From Clostridiales bacterium (lineage in GTDB: Bacteria > Bacillota > Sulfobacillia > UBA995): a stretch of 5,181 nucleotides of DNA. The stretch is taken from positions 1-5,181 of the forward strand of contig DOZU01000233.1 in NCBI GenBank assembly GCA_003517845.1, read 5' to 3'. A model generated the notes under the pieces. It was not told the DNA's origin. It was given only the letters and a program-made list of their open reading frames with translations, and did not search any database. Positions 1 to 5,181 of the stretch are shown here, piece after piece. A program made the position numbers and the translations under genes. The stretch's first letter is position 1. Every line of letters starts with the position of its first letter.

Positions 1-2013
1 CTGACGGGCGAGTTCCGCCAGTTCCCCACGGCGACCCCATCGCTGAGCTGAGGTGCCGCCGCGCAGAGTTATGCCGCCGCCGGGATGAACGATGTCTCCC
101 TCCAGCGTGACCACGGCATAGCTGTAGTCGGCAGCCCGAGCGATGGCTATGGCGGCCTCCAGGTCGGGGGCAACGCGAGTGCCCGCCAGAAGGCGCTCGA
201 GCACCTCGGTCGCCGGTCCCCGGGCGCCGGCCCCCAAGGCATTGCCATCCGGCTCGAGCCGCGGCGAAGCGGCGGGCACCGGGACCGGCCAAAGCAGGGC
301 TCGCCCCCTCCCGAGCGCGCGAGCCAAGCCCAGCACCGCGGGCAAGCGCTCTCGATCCACCAGGAGGCAGTCCGCATACTGTTCGATGGCTGCCTGCAGT
401 GCCCGCCGCTGCTCGGCAGGCACGTCGACGAAGTCGACCAGCGGACCCAGCAAGCCGGCGGGGTTTAGCTCCAGCAAGGCCTGGGCCGCGGGGGACAATC
501 CCTCCAGGTTCTGATCGAGTTCGGCGAGCGCCTCGAGCCTGGCTCGGGCGCTGGCGGCCAGGGCGCTGCATTCCAGCACGCTGGAGCGCGCCGCATCCGC
601 CTCGCCGGTCAGTTGGCGGAGCCGCTCGCGCGCGACCGCGAGTTCCGTGGCCGTCGCGGCGGCCTGAGCCAGAAGTTCGGCCTCGCCCCGCTCGACCTCG
701 GCCCGCGAAGCAGCCGTGCGGTCCCGTCGCGCCACCAGGTCAGTTTGACGCCAGGTCATCCGCTCGACCCTTGACCGGCAGCCGGTCAGTTCCTCCTCGG
801 CTCGACGCAGCAGGTGGCGGGCTGACGAGGTTCGGTCAGCCAATGCGGCCAGATCCCGCTTCCGCTCCGCCAGCGCCGCCTCCCTCGCGCGGAGGAGCGA
901 CTCGGCTTCGGTCCGCTTCGCTTCCTGCCGCTCGCGTTCCTCGGAGAGCCGCGAGAGTCTCTCCTGGAGTTCGACGAGGTCACGTTCCCGTTCGGCCGCG
1001 CGGGCCGTCCCCTCGGCCTGCAGTCGGTCGCCGTCGATCAGTTCCCCGTTCAGCCGATCGACGGCGTCCGCCGCTTGCCGCTCCCGTTCCCCGGCTACGA
1101 GTTGCTCGGCCTCGACCCGGCGTAACTCGGCCGACAGGGAGATCACCGTACTCTCGAGTTGGGCGGCGCCTCGATCCCGCTCTCCGAGGGCCAGCCGGAT
1201 AGCGCGCCGCGCCCCTTCCGCCTCCGCCAGCAGGCGACGGGCATGCTCGAGTTGTCGGTCTGCCTCCAGCTTATGATCGGATAGCTGGGACCAGTGGCGA
1301 GCAATGCGGTCCCGCCCTCTCGCCCGCAAGGCGCCCGCCAGACCGTCCCGCTCATCGCGAATCGCCAGGTAAGCCCGGGCAGCGGCCGCCGCCGGGCGCA
1401 ACGGCCCCAGTTGCTGCTCGAGTTCGGCAATGATATCCGACACGCGGGTCAGACTGCGGTCGGTCTCTTCCAGCTTCTGAATAGCCTCCTGCTGCTGGTG
1501 CCGATGGCGGGTTATCCCCACCGCCTCCTCGAACAAGGGACGCCGCTCGTCCGGCCGCGACCGGAGGATCTCCTCAATTCGACTCTGTTCCAGCATGGCA
1601 TAGCCATCGCGCCCGAGGCCCATGTGGGATAGCAGATCTTGGATGTCCTTCAGGCGGACGGGCGCGCGGTTGATGGTGTACTCGCCCTCGCCGTTGCGAT
1701 AGACCCTTCGCGCGATCGTTACCTCCGAGAACTCCACGGGGAGCCGGCCGTCGCCGTTATCGAAGGTCACCTCGACCTCGGCCATGCCGGCAGGCCGCCG
1801 CCGGTCGCTGCCATGGAAGATCACATCATCCATGCGAAGCCCGCGAAGCTGGCGGACGTTCTGCTCACCAAGCGCCCAGCGCAACGCCTCGGCGAGATTC
1901 GACTTGCCCGAACCGTTAGGACCTACCACCGCCGTGACGCCCTCTTCGATCTCCACTTCGGCGCGGGCGGCGAAGGACTTGAATCCTTGCAATTCCATCC
2001 GTTTCAGGCGCAA
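1..2013 (-). CDS. smc: Chromosome segregation protein SMC, N-terminal half and hinge (cut by window edge)
   Basis: SMC is the ATPase of the bacterial condensin (SMC-ScpAB), which compacts and separates chromosomes. The frame stays open for 671 codons to base 1, so roughly the last 500 residues of a usual 1150-1200 residue protein lie outside. Seen: GFKSFA at residues 10-15, Walker A GPNGSGKS at 31-38, LGEQNVRQLRG (the R-loop area) at 48-58, the Q-loop glutamine at 143 within EQSRI, and an FEEAVGI segment at 161-167. A long Arg/Glu/Ala-rich coiled coil covers about 170-515. The hinge covers about 521-655 and ends in the glycine-rich HPGGGITLRGG. The last residues begin the return coiled coil; the signature motif and Walker B are beyond the edge. 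I chose the TTG at 2013 because GGAGGT lies 6 bases upstream and MRLKRMELQGFKSFA fits the family N-terminus. ATG at 2019 abuts the Shine-Dalgarno, and ATGs at 2031 and 2034 overlap the likely -10 box. Identity is certain; the start is probable. Confidence 0.95.
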   Translation of the reverse strand, partial: MRLKRMELQGFKSFAARAEVEIEEGVTAVVGPNGSGKSNLAEALRWALGEQNVRQLRGLRMDDVIFHGSDRRRPAGMAEVEVTFDNGDGRLPVEFSEVTIARRVYRNGEGEYTINRAPVRLKDIQDLLSHMGLGRDGYAMLEQSRIEEILRSRPDERRPLFEEAVGITRHRHQQQEAIQKLEETDRSLTRVSDIIAELEQQLGPLRPAAAAARAYLAIRDERDGLAGALRARGRDRIARHWSQLSDHKLEADRQLEHARRLLAEAEGARRAIRLALGERDRGAAQLESTVISLSAELRRVEAEQLVAGERERQAADAVDRLNGELIDGDRLQAEGTARAAERERDLVELQERLSRLSEERERQEAKRTEAESLLRAREAALAERKRDLAALADRTSSARHLLRRAEEELTGCRSRVERMTWRQTDLVARRDRTAASRAEVERGEAELLAQAAATATELAVARERLRQLTGEADAARSSVLECSALAASARARLEALAELDQNLEGLSPAAQALLELNPAGLLGPLVDFVDVPAEQRRALQAAIEQYADCLLVDRERLPAVLGLARALGRGRALLWPVPVPAASPRLEPDGNALGAGARGPATEVLERLLAGTRVAPDLEAAIAIARAADYSYAVVTLEGDIVHPGGGITLRGGTSAQRWGRRGELAELARQ

Positions 2014-2019
2014 ACGCAT

Positions 2020-2025
2020 ACCTCC
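2020..2025 (-). promoter_or_regulatory. Shine-Dalgarno GGAGGT deciding the smc start
   Basis: GGAGGT lies exactly 6 bases before the TTG codon at 2013. It directly touches the ATG at 2019, a spacing too short for normal initiation. It therefore points to TTG 2013 as the smc start, which also gives the usual SMC N-terminus. Inferred from sequence only. Confidence 0.6.
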
Positions 2026-2032
2026 GGCCATC

Positions 2033-2041
2033 ATTCTATCA
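2033..2041 (-). promoter_or_regulatory. Putative extended -10 promoter of smc (TGATAGAAT)
   Basis: TGATAGAAT matches the extended -10 pattern TGnTATAAT with one mismatch in the hexamer, and it is an A/T-rich island in a very GC-rich stretch. No good -35 box is visible 17-18 bases upstream, as is usual for extended -10 promoters. A start of transcription about 7 bases downstream, near 2026, would give a very short leader that still contains the GGAGGT ribosome site. It lies downstream of the spoVS terminator, so smc would have its own promoter. This is an inference from motif and position. Confidence 0.4.
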
Positions 2042-2089
2042 CATGGCGACCCTCGGTTCGTCGCGCCGGCGAGCGGCTCCGGCAACGGG

Positions 2090-2119
2090 AAAAGCCCGCC
2101 GGCGCTAGCGGCGGGCTTT
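2090..2119 (-). terminator. Intrinsic terminator after the spoVS gene
   Basis: Read on the minus strand, an 11-base arm AAAGCCCGCCG, a 7-base loop and a perfectly complementary CGGCGGGCTTT are followed by one more T, giving a TTTT run. It begins about 29 bases after the spoVS stop codon and ends about 55 bases before the smc ATG candidates. On the plus strand the same hairpin also ends in TTT, so weak bidirectional function is possible. The structure separates spoVS from smc transcriptionally. Confidence 0.85.
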
Positions 2120-2148
2120 CTGAATTCGCGCAGCTCGGGCGGGAGTGT

Positions 2149-2409
2149 CTACCGCGGTCCCACGAGGAAGCGGATCGCCGTACGCGACTCGCCGTCGATC
2201 TGGATCTCCACGAATCCCGGCACGGTAACCACATCAATCCCGTTGGGCGCCACGTAGCCGCGGGTGATGGCAATGGCCTTGACCGCCTGGTTAACGGCTC
2301 CGGCCCCAATTGCCTGCACCTCAACCGCGCCTTGCTGTCTGAGCACTGCCGCCAGCGCCCCCGCCACCGACTTGGGGTTGGACTGAGCCGAAACCTTCAG
2401 TGGGTCCAT
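2149..2409 (-). CDS. spoVS: Stage V sporulation protein S (SpoVS) family protein
   Basis: The product is 86 residues, the same length as Bacillus subtilis SpoVS, and aligns to it from end to end without gaps from memory. Recognisable stretches are LKVSAQSNPKSVAGALA near the start, EVQAIGAGAVNQAVKAIAI in the middle, and IQIDGESRTAIRFLVGPR at the C-terminus. SpoVS is a small Alba-like, probably nucleic-acid-binding protein; in B. subtilis it affects asymmetric septation and coat assembly. The family also occurs in non-sporulating phyla, so its presence alone does not show sporulation. It has no signal peptide or membrane segment and should be cytoplasmic. A G-rich stretch, GGGGGG, sits about 9 bases before the ATG and may serve as a weak ribosome site. 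The gene stands alone, with a 282-base gap from rnc and a strong terminator before smc. Its placement between rnc and smc differs from B. subtilis, where spoVS follows rny and ymdB. Family call is very secure; role in this organism is unknown. Confidence 0.95.
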   Translation of the reverse strand: MDPLKVSAQSNPKSVAGALAAVLRQQGAVEVQAIGAGAVNQAVKAIAITRGYVAPNGIDVVTVPGFVEIQIDGESRTAIRFLVGPR

Positions 2410-2440
2410 CGGGCCACGCCCCCCGGCTGTTTATCGACAG

Positions 2441-2469
2441 CATTTCGCCACGTTTCAGTCAAATCCTGC
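2441..2469 (-). promoter_or_regulatory. Possible sigma-H-like promoter upstream of spoVS
   Basis: On the minus strand GCAGGATTT (2469-2461) matches the sigma-H -35 consensus RnAGGAwww at every fixed position. After an 11-base spacer, GGCGAAATG (2449-2441) partly matches the -10 consensus RnnGAATww: it has R and GAA but lacks the T and the final W. Transcription would start near 2434, about 25 bases before the spoVS ATG, which is a normal leader length. B. subtilis spoVS is sigma-H dependent, which makes the match more suggestive. An overlapping sigma-A-like alternative is TTGACT (2462-2457), but its best -10, GATAAA at 2435-2430, is 21 bases away. Motif-only inference. Confidence 0.35.
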
Positions 2470-2634
2470 CGGGAGCAGACTCCCACATCCGCGGCAAAAA
2501 AGCCAGACCCCTCACTGACCCCCATCAACGCTGCCCCGGTTCACAGCTTGACGCAGCCGTGAGACTCCCATTACCCCACGGAGCACCACGGGGCGGGAAA
2601 ACGGCGGGGCACCGGCAGACCGCCTCATTCCCGT

Positions 2635-2659
2635 AGGGGCGGGTTCGGAACCCGCCCCT
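2635..2659. repeat. Perfect 25-base GC-rich palindrome downstream of rnc
   Basis: The arms AGGGGCGGGTTC and GAACCCGCCCCT are perfect reverse complements around one central G, so an 11-base stem with a 3-base loop can form on either strand. It begins 33 bases after the rnc stop codon. No T-run follows on either strand, so it is not a standard intrinsic terminator, though it could stop or stabilise the 3' end of the acpP-fabF-rnc transcript. Short palindromes of this GGGGCGGGTT type are often dispersed intergenic repeats in GC-rich genomes; only one copy is in this window, so that reading is an inference. Confidence 0.75.
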
Positions 2660-2691
2660 CCAATGGCCGTGACCCTGATCATGAGTCTATT

Positions 2692-3582
2692 CTACATGAT
2701 AGCTAGCTGCTCGAGGGCAGAACGGGCCGCTGCCTGCTCCGCCTCCTTCTTGCTGCCACCCTGACCTTCCGCCAACTCCCTCCCGTCCAAGCAGGCGCGA
2801 ACGATGAAGACCGGGTGATGATCGGGTCCCTGCTCGCTGACCACCCGATACTCCACGGAACGTCCTCCTTGCTGGGCGAATTCTTGAAGACGGGTCTTCG
2901 AGTCCCCGGGAGCGTCGCCCCGGACCGCGGCAGTCACTACCGGCCGGAGTTGATCCAGGACGAAGCGTTTTGCCCCTTCCATGCCCGCCTCCAAATATAC
3001 CGCTCCCACCAGCGCCTCGAACGCCCCCGCCAGTATTGACGGCTTGGTACGGCCGCCCCCATTCTCCTCGCCCTTGCCCAGGCGAAGGCAGTGGCCGAAA
3101 CCGAGCAGGGCCGCCCGCCGAGCCAGAGCTGCTTCGCAGACCACGGCCGCTCGGGCGCGGGTCAGTTGCCCTTCCGACCATTCGGGATGGGACCTCACGA
3201 GGTGTTCGCTGATGCAAGTACTGAGCACCGCGTCGCCGAGGAACTCGAGTCGTTCATTGTCGCCGAGCGGGCTACCGGGATGCTCGTTCGCGTAGGACGC
3301 ATGAATGAATGCCTGCCGCACCAGGGCCATGTCGCCGAGTTCCGCGAGGTCGATCCCCCGCGGCAGGCACGCCGCATCAGCCGCTTCGTCAACCGGTCCC
3401 GCTTCGCCCCTGTCCCGCAAGGTCAGTTCTTCGCCGGCCGGCTTGGCCGGGACGAACTCCATGGTGCCGGGCCTCAAGACCAGACTCGCGTCCGGTTTCA
3501 AGACCCAATGCCCCTCACCGGGAAGGGCGGCGCTCGGCGGCACCCGCCTTGACAGACGGCGCCTACCCTTTCCTCGTGCCAT
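2692..3582 (-). CDS. rnc: Ribonuclease III
   Basis: RNase III cuts double-stranded RNA, including rRNA precursors, as a cytoplasmic homodimer with Mg2+. The catalytic domain covers about residues 77-215 and the double-stranded-RNA-binding domain about 226-293, ending in the typical GSKKEAEQAAARSALEQL. The signature NERLEFLGDAV is at 109-119, giving E110, E113 and D117 (E. coli E38, E41, D45); E137 matches E65 and E189 matches E117. The residue matching E. coli D114 is G186 (in ILAGAFEA), a lost metal-site acidic residue. At 296 residues it is longer than the usual 220-250, because about 72 residues precede the domain, starting with a basic patch RGKGRRRLSRR. The ATG at 3582 is 6 bases after the fabF stop, and its GGAGGA site (3598-3593) overlaps the fabF end, which suggests translational coupling. 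ATG at 3462, preceded by TTGAGG at 9 bases, is an alternative start that would trim 40 residues. Function certain, start less so. Confidence 0.95.
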   Translation of the reverse strand: MARGKGRRRLSRRVPPSAALPGEGHWVLKPDASLVLRPGTMEFVPAKPAGEELTLRDRGEAGPVDEAADAACLPRGIDLAELGDMALVRQAFIHASYANEHPGSPLGDNERLEFLGDAVLSTCISEHLVRSHPEWSEGQLTRARAAVVCEAALARRAALLGFGHCLRLGKGEENGGGRTKPSILAGAFEALVGAVYLEAGMEGAKRFVLDQLRPVVTAAVRGDAPGDSKTRLQEFAQQGGRSVEYRVVSEQGPDHHPVFIVRACLDGRELAEGQGGSKKEAEQAAARSALEQLAIM

Positions 3583-3588
3583 TGCCGG

Positions 3589-4830
3589 TCATTCCTCCCA
3601 TCGCCGTACGACCAGGGTGGCATTCTGCCCCCCGAAGCCGAAAGAGTTGCTGATGGCCGCCCGAATCCTGGCCGGCCTTGCCTTGTTTGGTACGTAATCG
3701 AGGTCGCATTCGGGGTCGGGCTGCTCGTAGTTCACGGTGGGCGGGAGCATCGCATGCTCAAGCGCGAGGACGGTCGCGATGAATTCCACGGCACCGGCCG
3801 CGCCCAGCAAGTGCCCGAGCATGGACTTGTTAGAACTCACGGGCAGTCGCCGCGCATGCTCGCCGAAGATGGCCTTGATGGCCAGGGTCTCGCCCCGGTC
3901 GCCAGACGGCGTGGAGGTGCCATGAGCGTTCACGTAATCCACCGTCTCCGGCTCGATAGCCGCGTCAAGCAAGGCGCGACGCATGGACATGGCTCCGCCC
4001 CGCCCGTCAGGAGGAGGAGCAGCGATGTGGTACGCATCGGCGGCCATCCCGTAGCCCACGAGTTCGGCGCGTAGCCGAGCACCCCGGGCGCGGGCGTGGG
4101 TCTCGCTCTCCAGGACCACCACTCCGGCTCCCTCCCCGAAAACGAACCCGTCCCGCGCCGCGTCGAAGGGACGCGATGCCCGGGCAGGCTCGTCATTGCG
4201 GGTGGATAGCGCCTTCATCGAGCAGAATCCGGCCAGGGTGATGGGTGTGAGTGACGCCTCGCTGCCACCGGTAAGCATCAGATCCGCATCGCCTCGCTGG
4301 ATGACCCGGAATGCCTCGCCGATGGCGTTCGCCCCGGCAGCGCAGGCCGTGACCACCGTGCTGTTCGGGCCGGTCAGGCCGTAACGTATGGCGAGTTGTC
4401 CCGCTGCCATGTTAGCGATCATCATCGGGATGAAGAAGGGGCTGATTCGTCCGGGACCTCGCTCTGCCAGTTCCCGGAACTGGTCGGAAAGCGTCTCCAT
4501 GCCCCCGATACCGGTGCCGAGGATCACTCCTGACCTTTCCGCCGGCAGGGCGTCCGGCTGCAGGTTGGCGTCAGTTAAGGCCAGGCAGGCGGCGGCGATG
4601 GCGAACTGCGCGAATCGGTCCATCCGCCGGGCGTCCCGGGCGTCGAGAAAATCGCCGGGCTGGAAGTCAGGGACCTCCGCCGCGATCCTGCACGGGTACT
4701 CGGAAGCGTCAAACCGAGTGAGCCGGCGGACGGCCGACCGGCCTTCGCGCAGGCCATCCCACAGGGCCGGCACGCCGATGCCGAAGGGCGTGATCGCCCC
4801 CATGCCGGTCACCACTACCCGGTGTTGCAT
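3589..4830 (-). CDS. fabF: 3-oxoacyl-[acyl-carrier-protein] synthase II (FabF)
   Basis: FabF joins malonyl-ACP to an acyl-ACP, releasing CO2, in the elongation step of type II fatty acid synthesis in the cytoplasm. The 413-residue product is a full-length thiolase-fold enzyme (family usual about 410). The nucleophile C163 is in TACAAGANAIGEA; the other catalytic residues are H303 (NAHGTSTPSGD), K335 and H340 (SNKSMLGHLLGAAGAVE), numbering the same as in E. coli FabF. The N-terminus RVVVTGMGAITPFG and the late glycine loop FGFGGQN around 397-402, with F399 as the likely gating phenylalanine, are also typical. The loop usually reads GFGGTN or GFGGHN, so the glutamine is a small variation. The ATG has AAGGAG 7 bases upstream. 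It follows acpP, its substrate carrier, by 39 bases and precedes rnc by 6, so all three are probably co-transcribed. The Cys-His-His triad distinguishes it from FabH-type synthases. Confidence 0.97.
   Translation of the reverse strand: MQHRVVVTGMGAITPFGIGVPALWDGLREGRSAVRRLTRFDASEYPCRIAAEVPDFQPGDFLDARDARRMDRFAQFAIAAACLALTDANLQPDALPAERSGVILGTGIGGMETLSDQFRELAERGPGRISPFFIPMMIANMAAGQLAIRYGLTGPNSTVVTACAAGANAIGEAFRVIQRGDADLMLTGGSEASLTPITLAGFCSMKALSTRNDEPARASRPFDAARDGFVFGEGAGVVVLESETHARARGARLRAELVGYGMAADAYHIAAPPPDGRGGAMSMRRALLDAAIEPETVDYVNAHGTSTPSGDRGETLAIKAIFGEHARRLPVSSNKSMLGHLLGAAGAVEFIATVLALEHAMLPPTVNYEQPDPECDLDYVPNKARPARIRAAISNSFGFGGQNATLVVRRWEE
3593..3598 (-). promoter_or_regulatory. rnc ribosome-binding site inside the end of fabF
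   Basis: GGAGGA lies within the final codons of fabF and 10 bases before the ATG at 3582. It supports the long form of RNase III and coupling of its translation to FabF. An ATG directly after it (3592) overlaps the fabF TGA but opens only a short frame that soon stops, so it is not the rnc start. Confidence 0.5.
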
Positions 4831-4837
4831 GGCTGGT

Positions 4838-4843
4838 CTCCTT
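4838..4843 (-). promoter_or_regulatory. fabF ribosome-binding site AAGGAG
   Basis: AAGGAG lies 7 bases before the fabF ATG in the 39-base gap after acpP. A second purine-rich GGAGGAG lies further upstream in the same gap, too far from the ATG to act on it directly. Confidence 0.75.
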
Positions 4844-4869
4844 CGTGCCCCAACTCCTCCGCCGACAGG

Positions 4870-5151
4870 TTACTGGCGGTTCTCCAGTATGTACTCAACG
4901 GCATCGCCGACCGTAGTGATCCTCTCGGCGTCTTCATCGGGGATGTTCTCCAGGTCGAATTCCTCTTCCAGGGCCATGATCAGTTCCACAATGTCGAGTG
5001 AGTCGAGTTCCAGATCCTCGATGAAGGTCGCTTCCGGCCTGATGCCGCCCTCGTCCACTCCCAGCCGGACCACCAGGATACCCCTGATCTTGTCAAGAGC
5101 TGCACGATACTCCGCCGAGTCCTTATTGGCCAACCGTTCCACCCCCCACAT
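4870..5151 (-). CDS. acpP: Acyl carrier protein
   Basis: ACP carries fatty acyl intermediates on a 4'-phosphopantetheine arm and hands them to FabF and the other synthesis enzymes. The product has 93 residues and is strongly acidic. The attachment site is S51 within LELDSLDIVEL, followed by the recognition helix II (IVELIMALEEEFD) and the typical IPDEDAERITTVGDAVEYI helix III region. The usual family length is 75-85, so about 12-15 residues at the N-terminus (MWGVERLANKDSAEY) are extra. No clear ribosome site precedes the ATG at 5151. GTG at 5142 or TTG at 5133 (with a GGGGGG run 8 bases ahead) are possible shorter starts in the same frame. Only 30 bases lie upstream in the window, so its promoter or an upstream fab gene cannot be seen. 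Family call certain; start uncertain. Confidence 0.95.
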   Translation of the reverse strand: MWGVERLANKDSAEYRAALDKIRGILVVRLGVDEGGIRPEATFIEDLELDSLDIVELIMALEEEFDLENIPDEDAERITTVGDAVEYILENRQ

Positions 5152-5181
5152 GGGATCACAACTGCCGTCAGCCCAGCGACA

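Larger units (their letters stand above)
2410..2691 (-). other. 282-base intergenic region between rnc and spoVS
   Basis: I see no convincing gene here. The region holds a perfect palindrome close to rnc and the promoter-like boxes close to spoVS. It also contains a small hairpin, GGGAG-CAGA-CTCCC, at 2471-2484, and a 9-base direct repeat AGACTCCCA at 2477-2485 and 2562-2570 (85 bases apart). A run of six T bases on the minus strand (about 2496-2501) is flanked by GGC and GCC and could form only a weak hairpin. A 56-codon open frame exists but has no ribosome site and reads through the palindrome. Confidence 0.6.

Noticed and set aside
399..1202. Plus-strand open frame of 267 codons
   Set aside because: It lies fully antisense to the smc coiled coil and is dominated by Arg, Pro and Ala, the typical composition of a GC-rich shadow frame.
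1..2013. Possible frameshift in smc because it is missing from simple start-to-stop gene lists
   Set aside because: The frame translates without a stop for 671 codons with head, coiled coil and hinge in correct order; it is simply cut by the window edge.
2430..2462. Sigma-A promoter TTGACT ... GATAAA upstream of spoVS
   Set aside because: The spacing of 21 bases is too long, and at 17 bases the -10 (TGTCGA) is poor; kept only as an alternative to the sigma-H reading.
2490..2505. GGC-TTTTTT-GCC as a terminator
   Set aside because: The stem is only three base pairs and the T-run is in the loop rather than after the hairpin.
1639..2562. Plus-strand open frame of 307 codons
   Set aside because: It runs antisense across smc, the terminator, spoVS and the intergenic region, with no recognisable protein features; long shadow frames are expected opposite GC-rich genes.
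2512..2682. Minus-strand 56-codon open frame between rnc and spoVS
   Set aside because: It has no ribosome-binding site, no recognisable motif, and reads straight through the perfect palindrome.
2687..3217. Minus-strand 176-codon frame overlapping rnc
   Set aside because: It is out of frame within rnc, whose own frame encodes clear RNase III and RNA-binding domains.

Overview
The window reads almost entirely from the minus strand and holds five genes, in transcription order acpP (acyl carrier protein), fabF (3-oxoacyl-ACP synthase II), rnc (ribonuclease III), a spoVS-type gene, and the 5' half of smc (chromosome condensation ATPase), which runs off the left edge. It comes from a GC-rich bacterium. 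The acpP-fabF-rnc-smc neighbourhood is the familiar fatty-acid/RNase III/SMC housekeeping cluster of Firmicutes and several related or deep-branching phyla. With the SpoVS-family protein and the arginine-rich, lysine-poor coding style, it suggests a high-GC Firmicutes-like lineage or a phylum such as Armatimonadota. That placement is an inference; no rRNA or other phylogenetic marker is present.

Right part (5151 to 2692): acpP, fabF and rnc lie close together (gaps of 39 and 6 bases) and look like one operon. ACP carries the growing acyl chain, FabF elongates it, and RNase III is translationally close-coupled to FabF. RNase III has two oddities: a glycine where an active-site aspartate normally sits, and a long N-terminal extension.

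Middle (2691 to 2014): a 282-base gap without a convincing gene follows rnc. It holds a perfect 25-base palindrome just after rnc and promoter-like sequence just before spoVS, including a good match to the -35 box recognised by sigma-H in Bacillus. The 86-residue SpoVS homologue is followed by a strong intrinsic terminator. A short leader with an extended -10 box and a GGAGGT Shine-Dalgarno sequence then precedes smc. spoVS therefore looks like its own transcription unit inserted into the rnc-smc junction.

Left part (2013 to 1): smc is open without a stop for 671 codons, covering the N-terminal ATPase half, the first coiled coil, the hinge and the start of the return coiled coil. The regulatory signals favour a TTG start at 2013.

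I see no rRNA, tRNA, CRISPR array, insertion sequence or prophage gene. I found no undescribed multi-gene system; the window is mostly housekeeping, with the interest in local deviations and in the spoVS placement.
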